Of a stretch of DNA of 17,744 nt, positions 8,906-17,151 are shown piece after piece (the first letter of the stretch is position 1; each line of letters starts with the position of its first letter). The stretch spans positions 1 through 17,744 of the forward strand of contig PLLI01000072.1 in assembly GCA_003140915.1 (NCBI GenBank), read 5' to 3'. The stretch comes from Candidatus Omnitrophota bacterium (GTDB taxonomy: Bacteria > Omnitrophota > Gorgyraeia > 2-01-FULL-45-10). Position numbers and translations under genes: made by a program. The notes below the pieces were generated by a model, which searched no databases, was not told the DNA's origin, and worked only from the letters and a program-made list of their open reading frames with translations.

Positions 8906-9997
8906 TTAATCTTTAATGGCCGGGAAATCCTGCTTGGAGAGATCTATCACGATCTTCTCCTTGACATTTACGCCGTTCGCATTTCTCAGTATCATGATCA
9001 CCGGGCGCAGCGGAGAACCGGGTTGAACGCTTACGACCCTTGCCACCTCGTCGGTATCCAGCGTCACAATGCTGCCTATGGGATAGACGGACATTTTATT
9101 TATGAATATCTTCATGACATCCGAGTCAAAATCGCCCTTCATCGAACCTATAAGAAGCCTGACGGCCTTATGCGTATTCATGCCCTCCCTGTGCGGCCTC
9201 GTGTGCGTTAGCGCTTCATAGGTATCCACCAGGCCCAGGATCTTCGCATACGGGTTTATGTCATCGCCCCGCAGGCCGGTCGGATACCCGTTCCCGTTCA
9301 TCCTTTCGTGATGCATAAGTATAGTTTCTATTACGACTTCGTTTATCGAACCGATCGACCCGACGATCTCCAGGCTCCTGCCGATATGGCTCTTGACCCT
9401 TTCGCGTTGTTCCGCGGTAAATGAACGCGGCTCTTCCGCCAACTCCCTGAAAGAATCCATCCCAACATCATAAAATATACTTGCCAGCCCCAGGTGGCTA
9501 AGCCTGGATTTATTGAATCCCATGCTCAGTCCGATGACGGTAGATAAAATCAGAACATTGACGATATGATAAGGCAGGGACGCCTCCTCTTCCTTCGTCT
9601 CGCATAGGTTGAACAGTATATTGTCTCCCATGACGAGCTGATTGAAAACGGTGTCAAGCAGTTCGTATATCTTATCCATACATGCCTGATCGGGGCCCGC
9701 ACCGCCCCTTATCCGGGTGAGCAGGCCTTTTACGTTTGCGACCGCGTCTTCGTATATCTCATCCGCCCTCTCCTGGTTATCCACTCCGTGCTGCTTTACG
9801 GCGAAGATGAGTTTCTTTGAAACCAGGGATTGGTCTTCCCTCTCTTCCGGCTCAGGCGCGGGCGCTTTTAAAATTTCTTTGGGAAAACTTAAGGGCTCAC
9901 TTTTCGGCGCCGTCTTTTCGGCTTTCTGTTTTTCATCCGCGCCGGCAGGATCGCCGTCCGCATTTTTGCCTCTTAAGATATCAAACATTCTTGGCAT
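8906..9997 (-). CDS. HD-GYP-like protein with degenerate HD motif (YD)
   Basis: 363 residues. A charged, Pro/Ala/Glu-rich N-terminus (about 10-60) precedes a mostly helical part and an HD-GYP-like domain (about 140-285). Visible family landmarks are H144 in the first helix, H204, H229-H230-E231, NGYP at 236-239 and D258. HD-GYP proteins normally hydrolyse cyclic di-GMP with a two- or three-metal centre. Here the signature HDxGK reads Y176-D177-V-G-M180, so a metal-binding His and the Lys after the Gly are replaced. It may be a weak enzyme, use another metal arrangement, or act as a c-di-GMP sensor. The C-terminus (300-363) is a small beta-rich segment often trailing such domains. ATG at 9997 has GGAGAG ten bases upstream and overlaps the ExeA-like gene by 17 nt; a second ATG lies three codons in. 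I infer regulation of polysaccharide output. Confidence 0.85.
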   Translation of the reverse strand: MPRMFDILRGKNADGDPAGADEKQKAEKTAPKSEPLSFPKEILKAPAPEPEEREDQSLVSKKLIFAVKQHGVDNQERADEIYEDAVANVKGLLTRIRGGAGPDQACMDKIYELLDTVFNQLVMGDNILFNLCETKEEEASLPYHIVNVLILSTVIGLSMGFNKSRLSHLGLASIFYDVGMDSFRELAEEPRSFTAEQRERVKSHIGRSLEIVGSIGSINEVVIETILMHHERMNGNGYPTGLRGDDINPYAKILGLVDTYEALTHTRPHREGMNTHKAVRLLIGSMKGDFDSDVMKIFINKMSVYPIGSIVTLDTDEVARVVSVQPGSPLRPVIMILRNANGVNVKEKIVIDLSKQDFPAIKD

Positions 9998-10811
9998 AAA
10001 GAAAACTCTCCATTTTCAGGTCTTCCACCACTTTTGAGGCCAGATCCCTGTCTATGACCTTCGCTTCCTGCCCAAAACCTATCAGGAGACTCATATCGCA
10101 GGCGTTATTCATGCTTCTCGGTATCCCTTTGGAATAATTATATATTATCTCTATCGCGTCCGCGGTAAATATATCCGACTTAGCGCCCGCAACTGAAAGA
10201 CGGTGCTTTATATACGCCTCCGCCTCGCTCGGCGTCAGGCCGGACAGGTGATACTTTATCCCCAACCTCTGCCATAGCTGCGGGATCTCTCTTACCCTGT
10301 TAAGAAGTTCCGGCTGGCCTATCAGTATCAGGGTGATCAGGAACCTGTCGTTCAATTGAAAATTCAAGAATAACCGCACCTCTTCGAACGTCTGCCTTGA
10401 CTTCACGATCTGCGCTTCATCGATAAGTATGACCACCTTCTTGCCGTCCTTAAAATTCTTATATATGATATCCTGCATCATATGCAGGAGCTGCGGTTTC
10501 GAACCGGTGACATGCTCATTTTTCAGCTGATAGATTATCTCCTGTATGAATTCGATGGGCGAGAGCTGTGGGTGGGTTATGAGCGCTACCTCGTAGATCT
10601 TGTCTTTTATCAATTCGTCGATAATGATCCTCGATAATATGGTCTTGCCCGAACCGTATTCGCCGGTCAGCATCGCGGAGCCCTTCTCTTCCTTTATCGC
10701 GTAGAGTAGCCGCGTGAGGGCTTCTTCATGCTTATTGGAATAATACATGAAACGGGGATTAGGGGTGTTCTCGAAAGGCTTTTCGGTCAAACCCCAATAT
10801 TTCTCATACAT
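9981..10811 (-). CDS. ExeA-like AAA ATPase of an exopolysaccharide locus
   Basis: 276 residues. The N-terminal GLTEKPF-x4-P-x-PRFMYY stretch (7-24) is the usual opening of ExeA/GspA-type ATPases. Walker A is GEYGSGKT (50-57) and Walker B is VVILIDEA (126-133). A sensor-like LIGQPEL follows at 163-169, and the C-terminal lid runs from about 190. There is no peptidoglycan-binding or membrane segment, so this is the short cytoplasmic form. A close relative family is the secretion ATPase found beside exosortase/PEP-CTERM exopolysaccharide genes. AGGA five bases before the ATG at 10811 supports the start, which overlaps the Wzc-like gene by 8 nt. It probably powers or regulates assembly of the export complex, but its mechanism in such loci is poorly known. 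Confidence 0.9.
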   Translation of the reverse strand: MYEKYWGLTEKPFENTPNPRFMYYSNKHEEALTRLLYAIKEEKGSAMLTGEYGSGKTILSRIIIDELIKDKIYEVALITHPQLSPIEFIQEIIYQLKNEHVTGSKPQLLHMMQDIIYKNFKDGKKVVILIDEAQIVKSRQTFEEVRLFLNFQLNDRFLITLILIGQPELLNRVREIPQLWQRLGIKYHLSGLTPSEAEAYIKHRLSVAGAKSDIFTADAIEIIYNYSKGIPRSMNNACDMSLLIGFGQEAKVIDRDLASKVVEDLKMESFLYAKNV

Positions 10812-12810
10812 TTTTTCCTGCGCTTCCTTTTACTTTAGGATCGGCTTCTTCATCGTCGCCGTAGCCATAGTATCGTTTGTTGTAATAATAATAATAGGTG
10901 TTGACTCCTACCTCGGGCATGACATTGTTCAGGATAATGCCAGATAGAGAGCCCGGCCCCTTGACGCTCTCTATCTGGATCTTCGCGCGGCGCAAGGCAA
11001 GCCGGGACGTTGAGCCCGCCTTGTAGACTAAGAGCACTCCGTCAACCTTGGGCATTAAGATCGAGGGTTCGCTGACGGCCAGGACAGGCGAAGTATCTAT
11101 TATGACCAGATCGTATCTTTTCTTGAAATAGTTCAGAAGCTCATCCATCTTTTCGGAATTAAAAAGATTCGCGGGATTCGGAAATACCGAGCCCGCCGTG
11201 AGTATATTAAGGTTATTCATCCAGGGCCGGTCTATGACCTTATCGGAGTCCGTTGTCCCGAGCATTATGTCGGTAGCGGTCCTGACCACGGCGTCGAATT
11301 CCGACTTGCCCGTGAGTATATCCAGGAGCCCGCCTTCCTTCGTCTTTATCCCGAATATCTTATGAACATTGGCCCTGCGCGAATCGGCGTCTATGAGAAG
11401 GGTCTTGTATCCCATCTGCGCCATTATCATTGCGAGGTTGCAGCTGACTATGCTCTTGCCCTCCTCGGGGTTACAGCTCGTTATCAATATCGCCTTATTT
11501 TTGATCTTCTCGCCTTTTCCGAACAGGACCTGGATGTTGACGCTCAATATCCTGAACGCCTCCAGAAAGATCGACCTCGAAGACTGATCGAGTGCGGAGA
11601 TCAGGACTTCGCACTTTATTTCTTTTCTACTCTTCTCTTTTCCAAATAGGCCGCCTTTAAAAAATCTGGCAAAGGACCTGGATAAATTTCCCCGCCACCC
11701 CTTCTTCCCGTGCACATCTTCGTCTTTACGGGAACAGAACGGAATGACCCCGATGACACTGACCTTTATAAAATTCTCTATATCCTCGACCCGCCCTATA
11801 GACGTATCTATGTTCTCTGTTACGAGGGCCATAGCCACACCGAGAACGAGCCCGAGGACGACGGCCGCGGTGTAATTTCTCTTTTTATCGGGATACGAGG
11901 GATGGCGCGGCGCGATGGCCGGATTCACTATCAGGACATTATCGATCTTCTCCGCCTCTTTGATCTGCGCCTCAGGCAATTTTTGTTTCAGGTTAGTATA
12001 GAGCGCTTCGTTTATGGTAATATCCCTTTTCAATATGCCGTATTCGAATTCCTCTTTCGGCAGGCTCTTGAGGGCCTCTTTCAGCTCCATTATCTGTTGA
12101 TCGAGCTGGACGACGTCGGGATGCTTTTCGGTAAATTTGGTCAGCAGGTCTTCCCGCTTCTTTTCAAGCTCATAGATCTGAGTTACGATATTGACGCCCG
12201 ATCCTACCGCGCCGCGCATGGTGAGGTTACGCAATCTCTCGTCCTGATCCCTCAGATTCTTTGAGACGTCTTCAAGGGTCTTTTCAATGAAGGCCCTTAC
12301 ATTATAGGCCTGCTGGTTCTTCTGCTCCATGTTCAGCTTCTTGAAAGCTTCGGCTATTTTGTTAGCGAGGTCGGCGGCAGCTTGAGGATCCTTTGAGCTG
12401 ACCTGCAGGCGTATCATGTTCGTCTTCTCTATCTCGGTTGCCTCCACTTCGGCGGATATGGCGCTTACCACATCGTTCTTTTCCCTGCCTGGCATGCCAT
12501 CCTTGATCAACCCTAAATTCCTGGCCGCCGTCTCGAGGACGGGCCGGCTGATGATCTGTTTTGTATAATCCGCGAGGTTCACCTCGGCCTCCCCGCCCAT
12601 CCTGTAACGCATATTGCTCGGGAATATGATCTCGGGAATATTCAGGTTTTGATCGATCTTTATGAGAACGGTCGCGGTGTATATAGGCGTCTGGAAGCTG
12701 GTATATGTGAAGATGCTTGAAAAGACTACCATGAAAGATATGATTATCAGCAATTTCCGCTTTAGAAATATATTCCAGTAATCCCTGATGTTCAATTCGT
12801 ATAGCTGCAT
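10804..12810 (-). CDS. Wzc-like polysaccharide co-polymerase and BY-type tyrosine kinase
   Basis: 668 residues. A Wzz-type chain-length domain has two membrane helices (about 20-38 and 313-330) bracketing a periplasmic coiled-coil region (about 145-290). The cytoplasmic kinase domain follows: a Walker A-like NPEEGKS (447-453), Walker A' LLIDAD (471-476) and Walker B LVIIDTSP (568-575). A C-terminal tyrosine cluster has eight Tyr between 639 and 650, the usual autophosphorylation tail. Bacterial tyrosine kinases of this class cycle between phosphorylated and dephosphorylated states to control polymer length and export through Wza. AAGGA seven bases before the ATG at 12810 supports the start; the Wza-like gene ends 18 nt upstream. 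No dedicated phosphatase gene is seen in the window. Fusion of the Wzz and kinase parts is the Gram-negative arrangement. Confidence 0.93.
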   Translation of the reverse strand: MQLYELNIRDYWNIFLKRKLLIIISFMVVFSSIFTYTSFQTPIYTATVLIKIDQNLNIPEIIFPSNMRYRMGGEAEVNLADYTKQIISRPVLETAARNLGLIKDGMPGREKNDVVSAISAEVEATEIEKTNMIRLQVSSKDPQAAADLANKIAEAFKKLNMEQKNQQAYNVRAFIEKTLEDVSKNLRDQDERLRNLTMRGAVGSGVNIVTQIYELEKKREDLLTKFTEKHPDVVQLDQQIMELKEALKSLPKEEFEYGILKRDITINEALYTNLKQKLPEAQIKEAEKIDNVLIVNPAIAPRHPSYPDKKRNYTAAVVLGLVLGVAMALVTENIDTSIGRVEDIENFIKVSVIGVIPFCSRKDEDVHGKKGWRGNLSRSFARFFKGGLFGKEKSRKEIKCEVLISALDQSSRSIFLEAFRILSVNIQVLFGKGEKIKNKAILITSCNPEEGKSIVSCNLAMIMAQMGYKTLLIDADSRRANVHKIFGIKTKEGGLLDILTGKSEFDAVVRTATDIMLGTTDSDKVIDRPWMNNLNILTAGSVFPNPANLFNSEKMDELLNYFKKRYDLVIIDTSPVLAVSEPSILMPKVDGVLLVYKAGSTSRLALRRAKIQIESVKGPGSLSGIILNNVMPEVGVNTYYYYYNKRYYGYGDDEEADPKVKGSAGKNV

Positions 12811-12828
12811 TGCCCTATCCTTTAACGG

Positions 12829-13644
12829 CTACTCGCCGTGCACGAGTTTTACGTCCCTGTGCCAAAAAAATGCTTTTGCCTGTGTGGCGGTACTTATTCC
12901 GGTTGTCCCTAAGTTCATCAGGGTTGAGAGCACATTGATGGTCGGTTGTATCTCGGTCAAAAACTTATTGAAGTCGGCTATGGTCGAGCGCGGCACGTAG
13001 ACCACGTCGTTCGGTTTAACAAAAAGATCCGCATTGGCCGCGCCTTCTCTTATGGCGGTGAGGACATTGAGCCTCCGCACTTTCGGATGCGCGGTAAAAT
13101 TATCGCTTATTATCATCACGCTTTCTCTCCGGCCGTCTGCGGTAAAATCGCCGGCCATCGCTACCACCTCGATCACGCTTATCGCGTTGCCTTTAAACGT
13201 GAATATGCCGGGATAGTTGACCTGCCCCAGGACCACGATCTTATTGCCCGCGGACTCTTTGAGAGAAACGACCACCTGAGGGAACCTGATAAACTCGGAG
13301 AGTTTTTCTTTTATTATATTCTGGAGCTGGTCCAGCGTTAATCCCGCCGCATCGAGCGTGCCTACCAATGGATAGGATAACTTGCCGTCCGGCCGGACAT
13401 CGATCGTTCTTGACAGGTCCGGATTCTGCCATACAAAGACATCTAACTTATCGTTGGGCGCTATATAATATTCGGCCACCCTCTCTCCGGTGGGTGATAG
13501 CGTTTCAGCGGTGGGCGGTAAGCCCTGATAATTACTCCTGAGCCTTGTAAATTCTTTGGGAGTTTGGGCAAAAACGCTCCCAAGCGGCAAGCTCGCGCAG
13601 ATCAGGAAGCACGCCAAAACGGCTATGAATATCTTTCGATTCAA
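12829..13644 (-). CDS. Wza-like polysaccharide export protein (Poly_export plus SLBB)
   Basis: 271 residues. A signal peptide spans about 1-26 (basic start, hydrophobic core, cleavage likely after VFA-26). The Poly_export domain runs about 58-127 (YYIAPNDKLDVFVWQ, then VRPDGKLSYPLVG), followed by an SLBB domain at about 134-185. The C-terminal helix (about 222-250) may cross the outer membrane, as in Wza. It is shorter than Wza of Escherichia coli (about 380 residues) and has no lipobox, so it is probably not a lipoprotein. The start is a TTG at 13644: an in-frame TAG stands directly before it, AGAGGA lies 7 nt upstream, and no ATG occurs in the signal-peptide region. It is the first gene of the polysaccharide operon and would form the outer-membrane pore paired with the Wzc-like protein. 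Confidence 0.9.
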   Translation of the reverse strand: MNRKIFIAVLACFLICASLPLGSVFAQTPKEFTRLRSNYQGLPPTAETLSPTGERVAEYYIAPNDKLDVFVWQNPDLSRTIDVRPDGKLSYPLVGTLDAAGLTLDQLQNIIKEKLSEFIRFPQVVVSLKESAGNKIVVLGQVNYPGIFTFKGNAISVIEVVAMAGDFTADGRRESVMIISDNFTAHPKVRRLNVLTAIREGAANADLFVKPNDVVYVPRSTIADFNKFLTEIQPTINVLSTLMNLGTTGISTATQAKAFFWHRDVKLVHGE

Positions 13645-13651
13645 CTAATAG

Positions 13652-13657
13652 TCCTCT
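13652..13657 (-). promoter_or_regulatory. Shine-Dalgarno AGAGGA fixing the TTG start at 13644
   Basis: AGAGGA on the minus strand sits 7 nt before TTG at 13644. With the in-frame TAG next to that TTG, it decides the start of the Wza-like gene. Confidence 0.75.
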
Positions 13658-13670
13658 ATATTTTTATATA

Positions 13671-13699
13671 ATTATACTATATATCCGGCATTTATGCAA
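13671..13699 (-). promoter_or_regulatory. Predicted sigma-70-type promoter of the polysaccharide operon
   Basis: On the minus strand TTGCAT (13694-13699) and a perfect TATAAT (13671-13676) are separated by 17 nt, in an AT-rich stretch within the 79-nt gap before the Wza-like gene. The start of transcription would fall near 13664, leaving a leader of about 20 nt that includes the AGAGGA ribosome site. No operator or riboswitch is evident in so short a leader. Because all downstream gaps are under 20 nt or overlaps, this promoter could serve every gene to the left edge. Confidence 0.7.
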
Positions 13700-13723
13700 G
13701 GCGGGGAGGCCTACTTTTTTGAG

Positions 13724-14884
13724 CTAAACATCTTTGTTAAATAACCGGCGGACTCCGTTGCAAAATCTTCCAAAATAAGTCCTATTTTCCATCATTTCGC
13801 GAGGTGGGAATAACACCCTTTTAAAAATATTTACATGGTCTTTTAAAGAATTCGCCTCCATTATCTCAAACAGGATGTAGCTCAGGAATTTATCGAGGAT
13901 ACGCCTTCTGACTCTGCTGCGAAATACGACGCTTCTCCCGGCAAAGGCTCTTATGAATATCTTTTTCGGAAAAGAGACGCGCAAGCGCCGTAACTCATCT
14001 TCAGGAAAATCCGTTCCCAGGATATCGCCCGTGACCTTGAGGGCAGTGTAGAGAGAACCGCTAAGGCGCCACTCAACGGCTTTCGCGATGAGGCTATCCC
14101 ATTCGATCTCATTACCGTATTTGCCTATCAGGCGGTCGATGTCGCAGAGGTATTTCAGGTGGCGAAAAGAATCGCTGTTCACTAAATGCGCGGCAAGGTA
14201 GAGTAACAGTTCCGCCGGTTCGAGATCGTAAAAGCTGACGCCTTCCCACTGCCTTGGACGGGCGCCTCTCCACAACCCCTCTATTCTCTCCGGCGAACGG
14301 ACCATCATCGTGATGTCCCAATGGAGTTCGATCATGTTTTTTTTAGGATTGTGAAAGGTGCGGCACCACTCATACGCTTCGGTCTCGCCGGCATAGGCGG
14401 GAATATATCCGAGTTCTTTCAGCGCGGCCGCGCCGCGTTCTCTGTCTTTCTCTTTTACCAGGAGGTCCGTATCCACGCTCCGGTCGCGGGCCGCGACATC
14501 TCCGTACAGGCGTTCGGCAAGAGCGATGCCTTTCAGGGGAATTACGGCGATGCCGCGTTCTGAAAAATATCTGAGGACCCTCTTCAGCTCCTCTTTATAA
14601 TATTCGTTGGCAACGGAGCTCGTCCCGCAGGAGACCTGCAGGGCCCTCATCGCTTCCCTGCCTTTATCGTCGGAAGGTGTAAAAAAAATCAACGCCCGGT
14701 ATGCGAGCCAGGAGACGCCCTTGGCGGCCGCCATATTGCCGGCCGCCCGGAGATCCGCGCCGGAGCGGATGAGCCCGGCGATCTCGCGGGCGCGGGATCC
14801 GGCGGCGTCCTTCTTCATGCAGGTTATCAGGAGCTCTTCGGCGCGTCTATCGAACCGCGTCCAGCTGGCCCGCGAATAGTCCAT
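13724..14884 (-). CDS. Nucleotidyltransferase family protein (NTP_transf_5, PF14907-like)
   Basis: 386 residues from the ATG at 14884. The core PLKGIALAERLYGD (116-129) followed by R133 and D138-x-D140 fits the helical, minimal nucleotidyltransferase pattern of PF14907, in which the paired Asp would bind metal. IELHW (185-189) and a C-terminal LFPP stretch (about 358-361) are further family landmarks. I prefer this ATG to a TTG at 14929: the latter overlaps the ABC gene by 83 nt, while this one keeps the family-like EELLITC segment (16-22) with a 38-nt overlap. No strong ribosome site is seen. Family members occur in lasso-peptide and other RiPP clusters, as well as in exopolysaccharide loci. 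Position directly behind the exporter, and before a new promoter, favours the peptide cassette. Its substrate is unknown. Confidence 0.82.
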   Translation of the reverse strand: MDYSRASWTRFDRRAEELLITCMKKDAAGSRAREIAGLIRSGADLRAAGNMAAAKGVSWLAYRALIFFTPSDDKGREAMRALQVSCGTSSVANEYYKEELKRVLRYFSERGIAVIPLKGIALAERLYGDVAARDRSVDTDLLVKEKDRERGAAALKELGYIPAYAGETEAYEWCRTFHNPKKNMIELHWDITMMVRSPERIEGLWRGARPRQWEGVSFYDLEPAELLLYLAAHLVNSDSFRHLKYLCDIDRLIGKYGNEIEWDSLIAKAVEWRLSGSLYTALKVTGDILGTDFPEDELRRLRVSFPKKIFIRAFAGRSVVFRSRVRRRILDKFLSYILFEIMEANSLKDHVNIFKRVLFPPREMMENRTYFGRFCNGVRRLFNKDV

Positions 14885-16604
14885 TGTATTCCGCGTCGCT
14901 TTGGGCGAGCGTCCCGTGATCTGCCGCAATGATAGTGCACGGCCCTTTCAAAAAATATACGGCGTCCATCTTTCTGGCGGAAGATAAACGGTGAGAGATC
15001 GTGATAAGTGTCATCTCCGGAAACGCGCGCATTATGTTTTCCACTATCCGCTCTTCGGTCCCGGAATCGAGCGAGGCGCAGGCCTCGTCCATGATGAGGA
15101 TCTTAGGGCGTTTCGCGAGCGCGGCCGCGATGGCTATCCTCTGCCGCTGGCCCTGCGAAATGGTCGATACCATATCTTCCAGGACCGTATCATAACCGCC
15201 GCACAGCCGCCTGATGAAATCGCCTATCTCCGCCAATTCCGCCGCGTGCTCTACTGCAGCCATGTCGATCTTGGAACTGCCGTAGGTTATCGCCTCCGCG
15301 ATGCTGCCGCTCCACAGGGGCGGCGCCTGCGGCGCCAAACCAACCTGGCTGTATATGGATTTGAAACTCATCTCCCTCACATCGCGGCCGTCGAGCAATA
15401 CGCTGCCGGAATTCGTATCATACAGCCTGAGGATGAGGTTCGCTATCGTCGTCTTGCCGCTGCCGGAAGGCCCGACGAGCGCCGAGCGCGATCCGGGCGT
15501 TATGACAAAACTGATCCCGCTGAAGACGTCTTTGCCCGCGTCGTATCCGAAAGAGACACGTTTAAACTCCACCCCGCCTCCGGAAAAGTTCACGTAGGGG
15601 GCAAACTCTTTCTCCCTGACGTCGATCTCTGCGTCGAGGAGCCCTGCTGTATGTTCGAGGGGTATGCGGTTTGAGATCATCCGGCGGAATATCTCGACGA
15701 GCGCGGTATATGCCGCCGCACCCTGGGACATATAGGCCAGGATCGCGCCGAGAGAGCCCAGCGTCAGCCGCCCCTTGACGACCATTATGGTGCCGACAAA
15801 CCCTATCGCGCCGAAAAATATTTTGTTGGAGGCCTCTGACAACGCCTCCGAGACGAACTCCAGCTTCGAGACGGCGACCTCAAGCCTTATCGAATCTAAA
15901 AATGAGCGGAAATACCTGCGCGCCATGGCGGCCATGCTGCCGGCGGCTTTTACAATGTATATCTGAGAGAATATCCGCGTAAGCGCCTTCGACATCTCCC
16001 ATCCTTTTTTGTAAGAGGCCTCCGCAAGCTCGTCCTGCTTCCGCGCGAAATAGCGTATCCTCACTATCATTATGAGCTGATAGCACAGGATGAGGATGAG
16101 TATCTTAAAGTTGATAACGAAAATGATGGCGGTGATGAGGACGAGCCTGAGGGCCACCTTGAGGAGCTCCGGCAGGGTCGAGGCTATTATGCCGGAGGAG
16201 GCGGTGATGTCCGAGCTGAACCTTGAGACGTAACCGCCGATCGATCTGTCCCTGAAAGACCTCAAGGAGAGCGCTTGCGTCTTTTTGAATACGGCCCTGG
16301 CAAGGTCGATCTTGATCCTGCGGGTCGTGTAACTTTTAAGAAGTAAGGTCCCTCTATCGGCAGCCTGCCGGAAAATATAGATGACGCCGCCTATTATCGT
16401 ATATGTCAAAAACGCATTCATGTCTTTTGCGAGAATGCCGTTATCGAGGATAAGTTTGCCGAGGTACGGGCCGATGAGCGAAAATAGCATCGAGACTGCG
16501 CCGCATAAAAAAAGGAGCGCCTCCGCTTTACGGTATCGCGCAAGGTAGGCATTGAACCTTAAAAATAGCCTGCAGGCATCTTTCACCGCGCCACTATGCG
16601 CCAT
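14847..16604 (-). CDS. ABC exporter, fused membrane and ATPase domains
   Basis: 585 residues. Six membrane helices are expected in residues about 28-310. The nucleotide-binding domain follows with Walker A GPSGSGKTT (378-386), Q-loop Q426, signature ISQGQ (482-486, a variant of LSGGQ), Walker B LIMDE (503-507), D-loop SLD (511-513) and H-loop H538. All catalytic residues are present, so it should work as a homodimeric exporter in the inner membrane. There is no C39 peptidase domain, so it would not itself remove a leader peptide. Its ATG has GGAGGAGG six bases upstream and overlaps the HprK-like gene by 11 nt, so the two are co-translated. Context suggests export of the product of the Cys-rich peptide gene; a lipid or glycan substrate (MsbA-like) remains possible. 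Confidence 0.92.
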   Translation of the reverse strand: MAHSGAVKDACRLFLRFNAYLARYRKAEALLFLCGAVSMLFSLIGPYLGKLILDNGILAKDMNAFLTYTIIGGVIYIFRQAADRGTLLLKSYTTRRIKIDLARAVFKKTQALSLRSFRDRSIGGYVSRFSSDITASSGIIASTLPELLKVALRLVLITAIIFVINFKILILILCYQLIMIVRIRYFARKQDELAEASYKKGWEMSKALTRIFSQIYIVKAAGSMAAMARRYFRSFLDSIRLEVAVSKLEFVSEALSEASNKIFFGAIGFVGTIMVVKGRLTLGSLGAILAYMSQGAAAYTALVEIFRRMISNRIPLEHTAGLLDAEIDVREKEFAPYVNFSGGGVEFKRVSFGYDAGKDVFSGISFVITPGSRSALVGPSGSGKTTIANLILRLYDTNSGSVLLDGRDVREMSFKSIYSQVGLAPQAPPLWSGSIAEAITYGSSKIDMAAVEHAAELAEIGDFIRRLCGGYDTVLEDMVSTISQGQRQRIAIAAALAKRPKILIMDEACASLDSGTEERIVENIMRAFPEMTLITISHRLSSARKMDAVYFLKGPCTIIAADHGTLAQSDAEYNGLFAGQLDAVR

Positions 16605-17151
16605 CCACCGCCTCCTCCAACTCGGGCCAGAAATCGCTCTCTTTGCCGAATTCCATCTCGTAGGCCGGGACGGCCTTCACAAGGCCCGAGGCCGTAGAAA
16701 ATACTTTCCGGAGGAACACCCCTTCCGTAAAGCTGAGAAAATGGATGTGGCTCGCGAGCATATTCGCGAGGGCAGCCTCCGGCGCTAACGGACTGAAACG
16801 GACTTCTTTAAATTTTTTGATGAAGAATATCGCGGCGATCTTCGCGTTCCGGCCTTTACGGAATTTTATGAAAGGCTGCTGTCTCCACGGCGTCGGAAGG
16901 GCGTAATAACTTTTGCCGCGGCGCCTTATGATTATAACGTCGTCTCCCAGGACCGTATATCTTCTGGAAAGGGCGGCTATTGTGGATTTACCGGAACCGG
17001 CGATGCCCAGGAAGAGAAATGCTTTTTTATCTTTGACGACCGCGGCCGCGTGCAGCAACATCCCGTTATTCAATGCCAATAATTGCGAAACGAGGTAGGT
17101 TATAAGCCTGCTATTATCCACCAACGAGTGTTCCACTGTTGCATGACCCAT
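16594..17151 (-). CDS. HPr-kinase-like P-loop protein
   Basis: 185 residues from the ATG at 17151. The P-loop is GIAGSGKST (49-57), preceded by LLHAAAV (32-38) and followed by LGDDV (68-72). This order (LHA, P-loop, GDD) matches HprK-like kinases found in RiPP clusters rather than full HPr kinase/phosphorylase, whose N-terminal domain is missing here. In lasso-peptide systems such as paeninodin, related enzymes phosphorylate the precursor peptide. Start choice is uncertain: the frame is open to an ATG at 17232, but that would overlap the repeat-peptide gene by 119 nt. The ATG at 17151 lacks a clear ribosome site, and a TTG/GTG pair near 17124-17121 has GTGGA upstream. The 3' end overlaps the exporter gene. 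I infer a kinase acting on the peptide encoded just upstream. Confidence 0.8.
   Translation of the reverse strand: MGHATVEHSLVDNSRLITYLVSQLLALNNGMLLHAAAVVKDKKAFLFLGIAGSGKSTIAALSRRYTVLGDDVIIIRRRGKSYYALPTPWRQQPFIKFRKGRNAKIAAIFFIKKFKEVRFSPLAPEAALANMLASHIHFLSFTEGVFLRKVFSTASGLVKAVPAYEMEFGKESDFWPELEEAVDGA
16611..16618 (-). promoter_or_regulatory. Strong Shine-Dalgarno GGAGGAGG of the ABC exporter
   Basis: GGAGGAGG on the minus strand lies six bases before the exporter's ATG at 16604, inside the 3' end of the HprK-like gene. It is the strongest ribosome site in the window and suggests high translation of the exporter. Confidence 0.8.

Noticed and set aside
8501..9211. A 236-codon open frame on the plus strand
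   Set aside because: It is antisense to the ligase/polymerase and HD-GYP-like genes and spans their junction. No family features are visible.
13564..13644. Lipoprotein signal on the Wza-like protein
   Set aside because: The Cys residues at 12 and 16 are preceded by LA and LI in a hydrophobic core and do not fit a lipobox. A signal peptidase I site after residue 26 fits better.
13701..13720. GC-rich stretch next to a run of six T as a terminator
   Set aside because: The only stem is AGGC/GCCT, four pairs, and on the transcribed minus strand the run reads as A before the stem. It is not a usable intrinsic terminator for these genes.
14885..14929. TTG at 14929 as start of the nucleotidyltransferase gene
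   Set aside because: The overlap with the exporter gene would be 83 nt. The ATG at 14884 retains the full family-like N-terminus.
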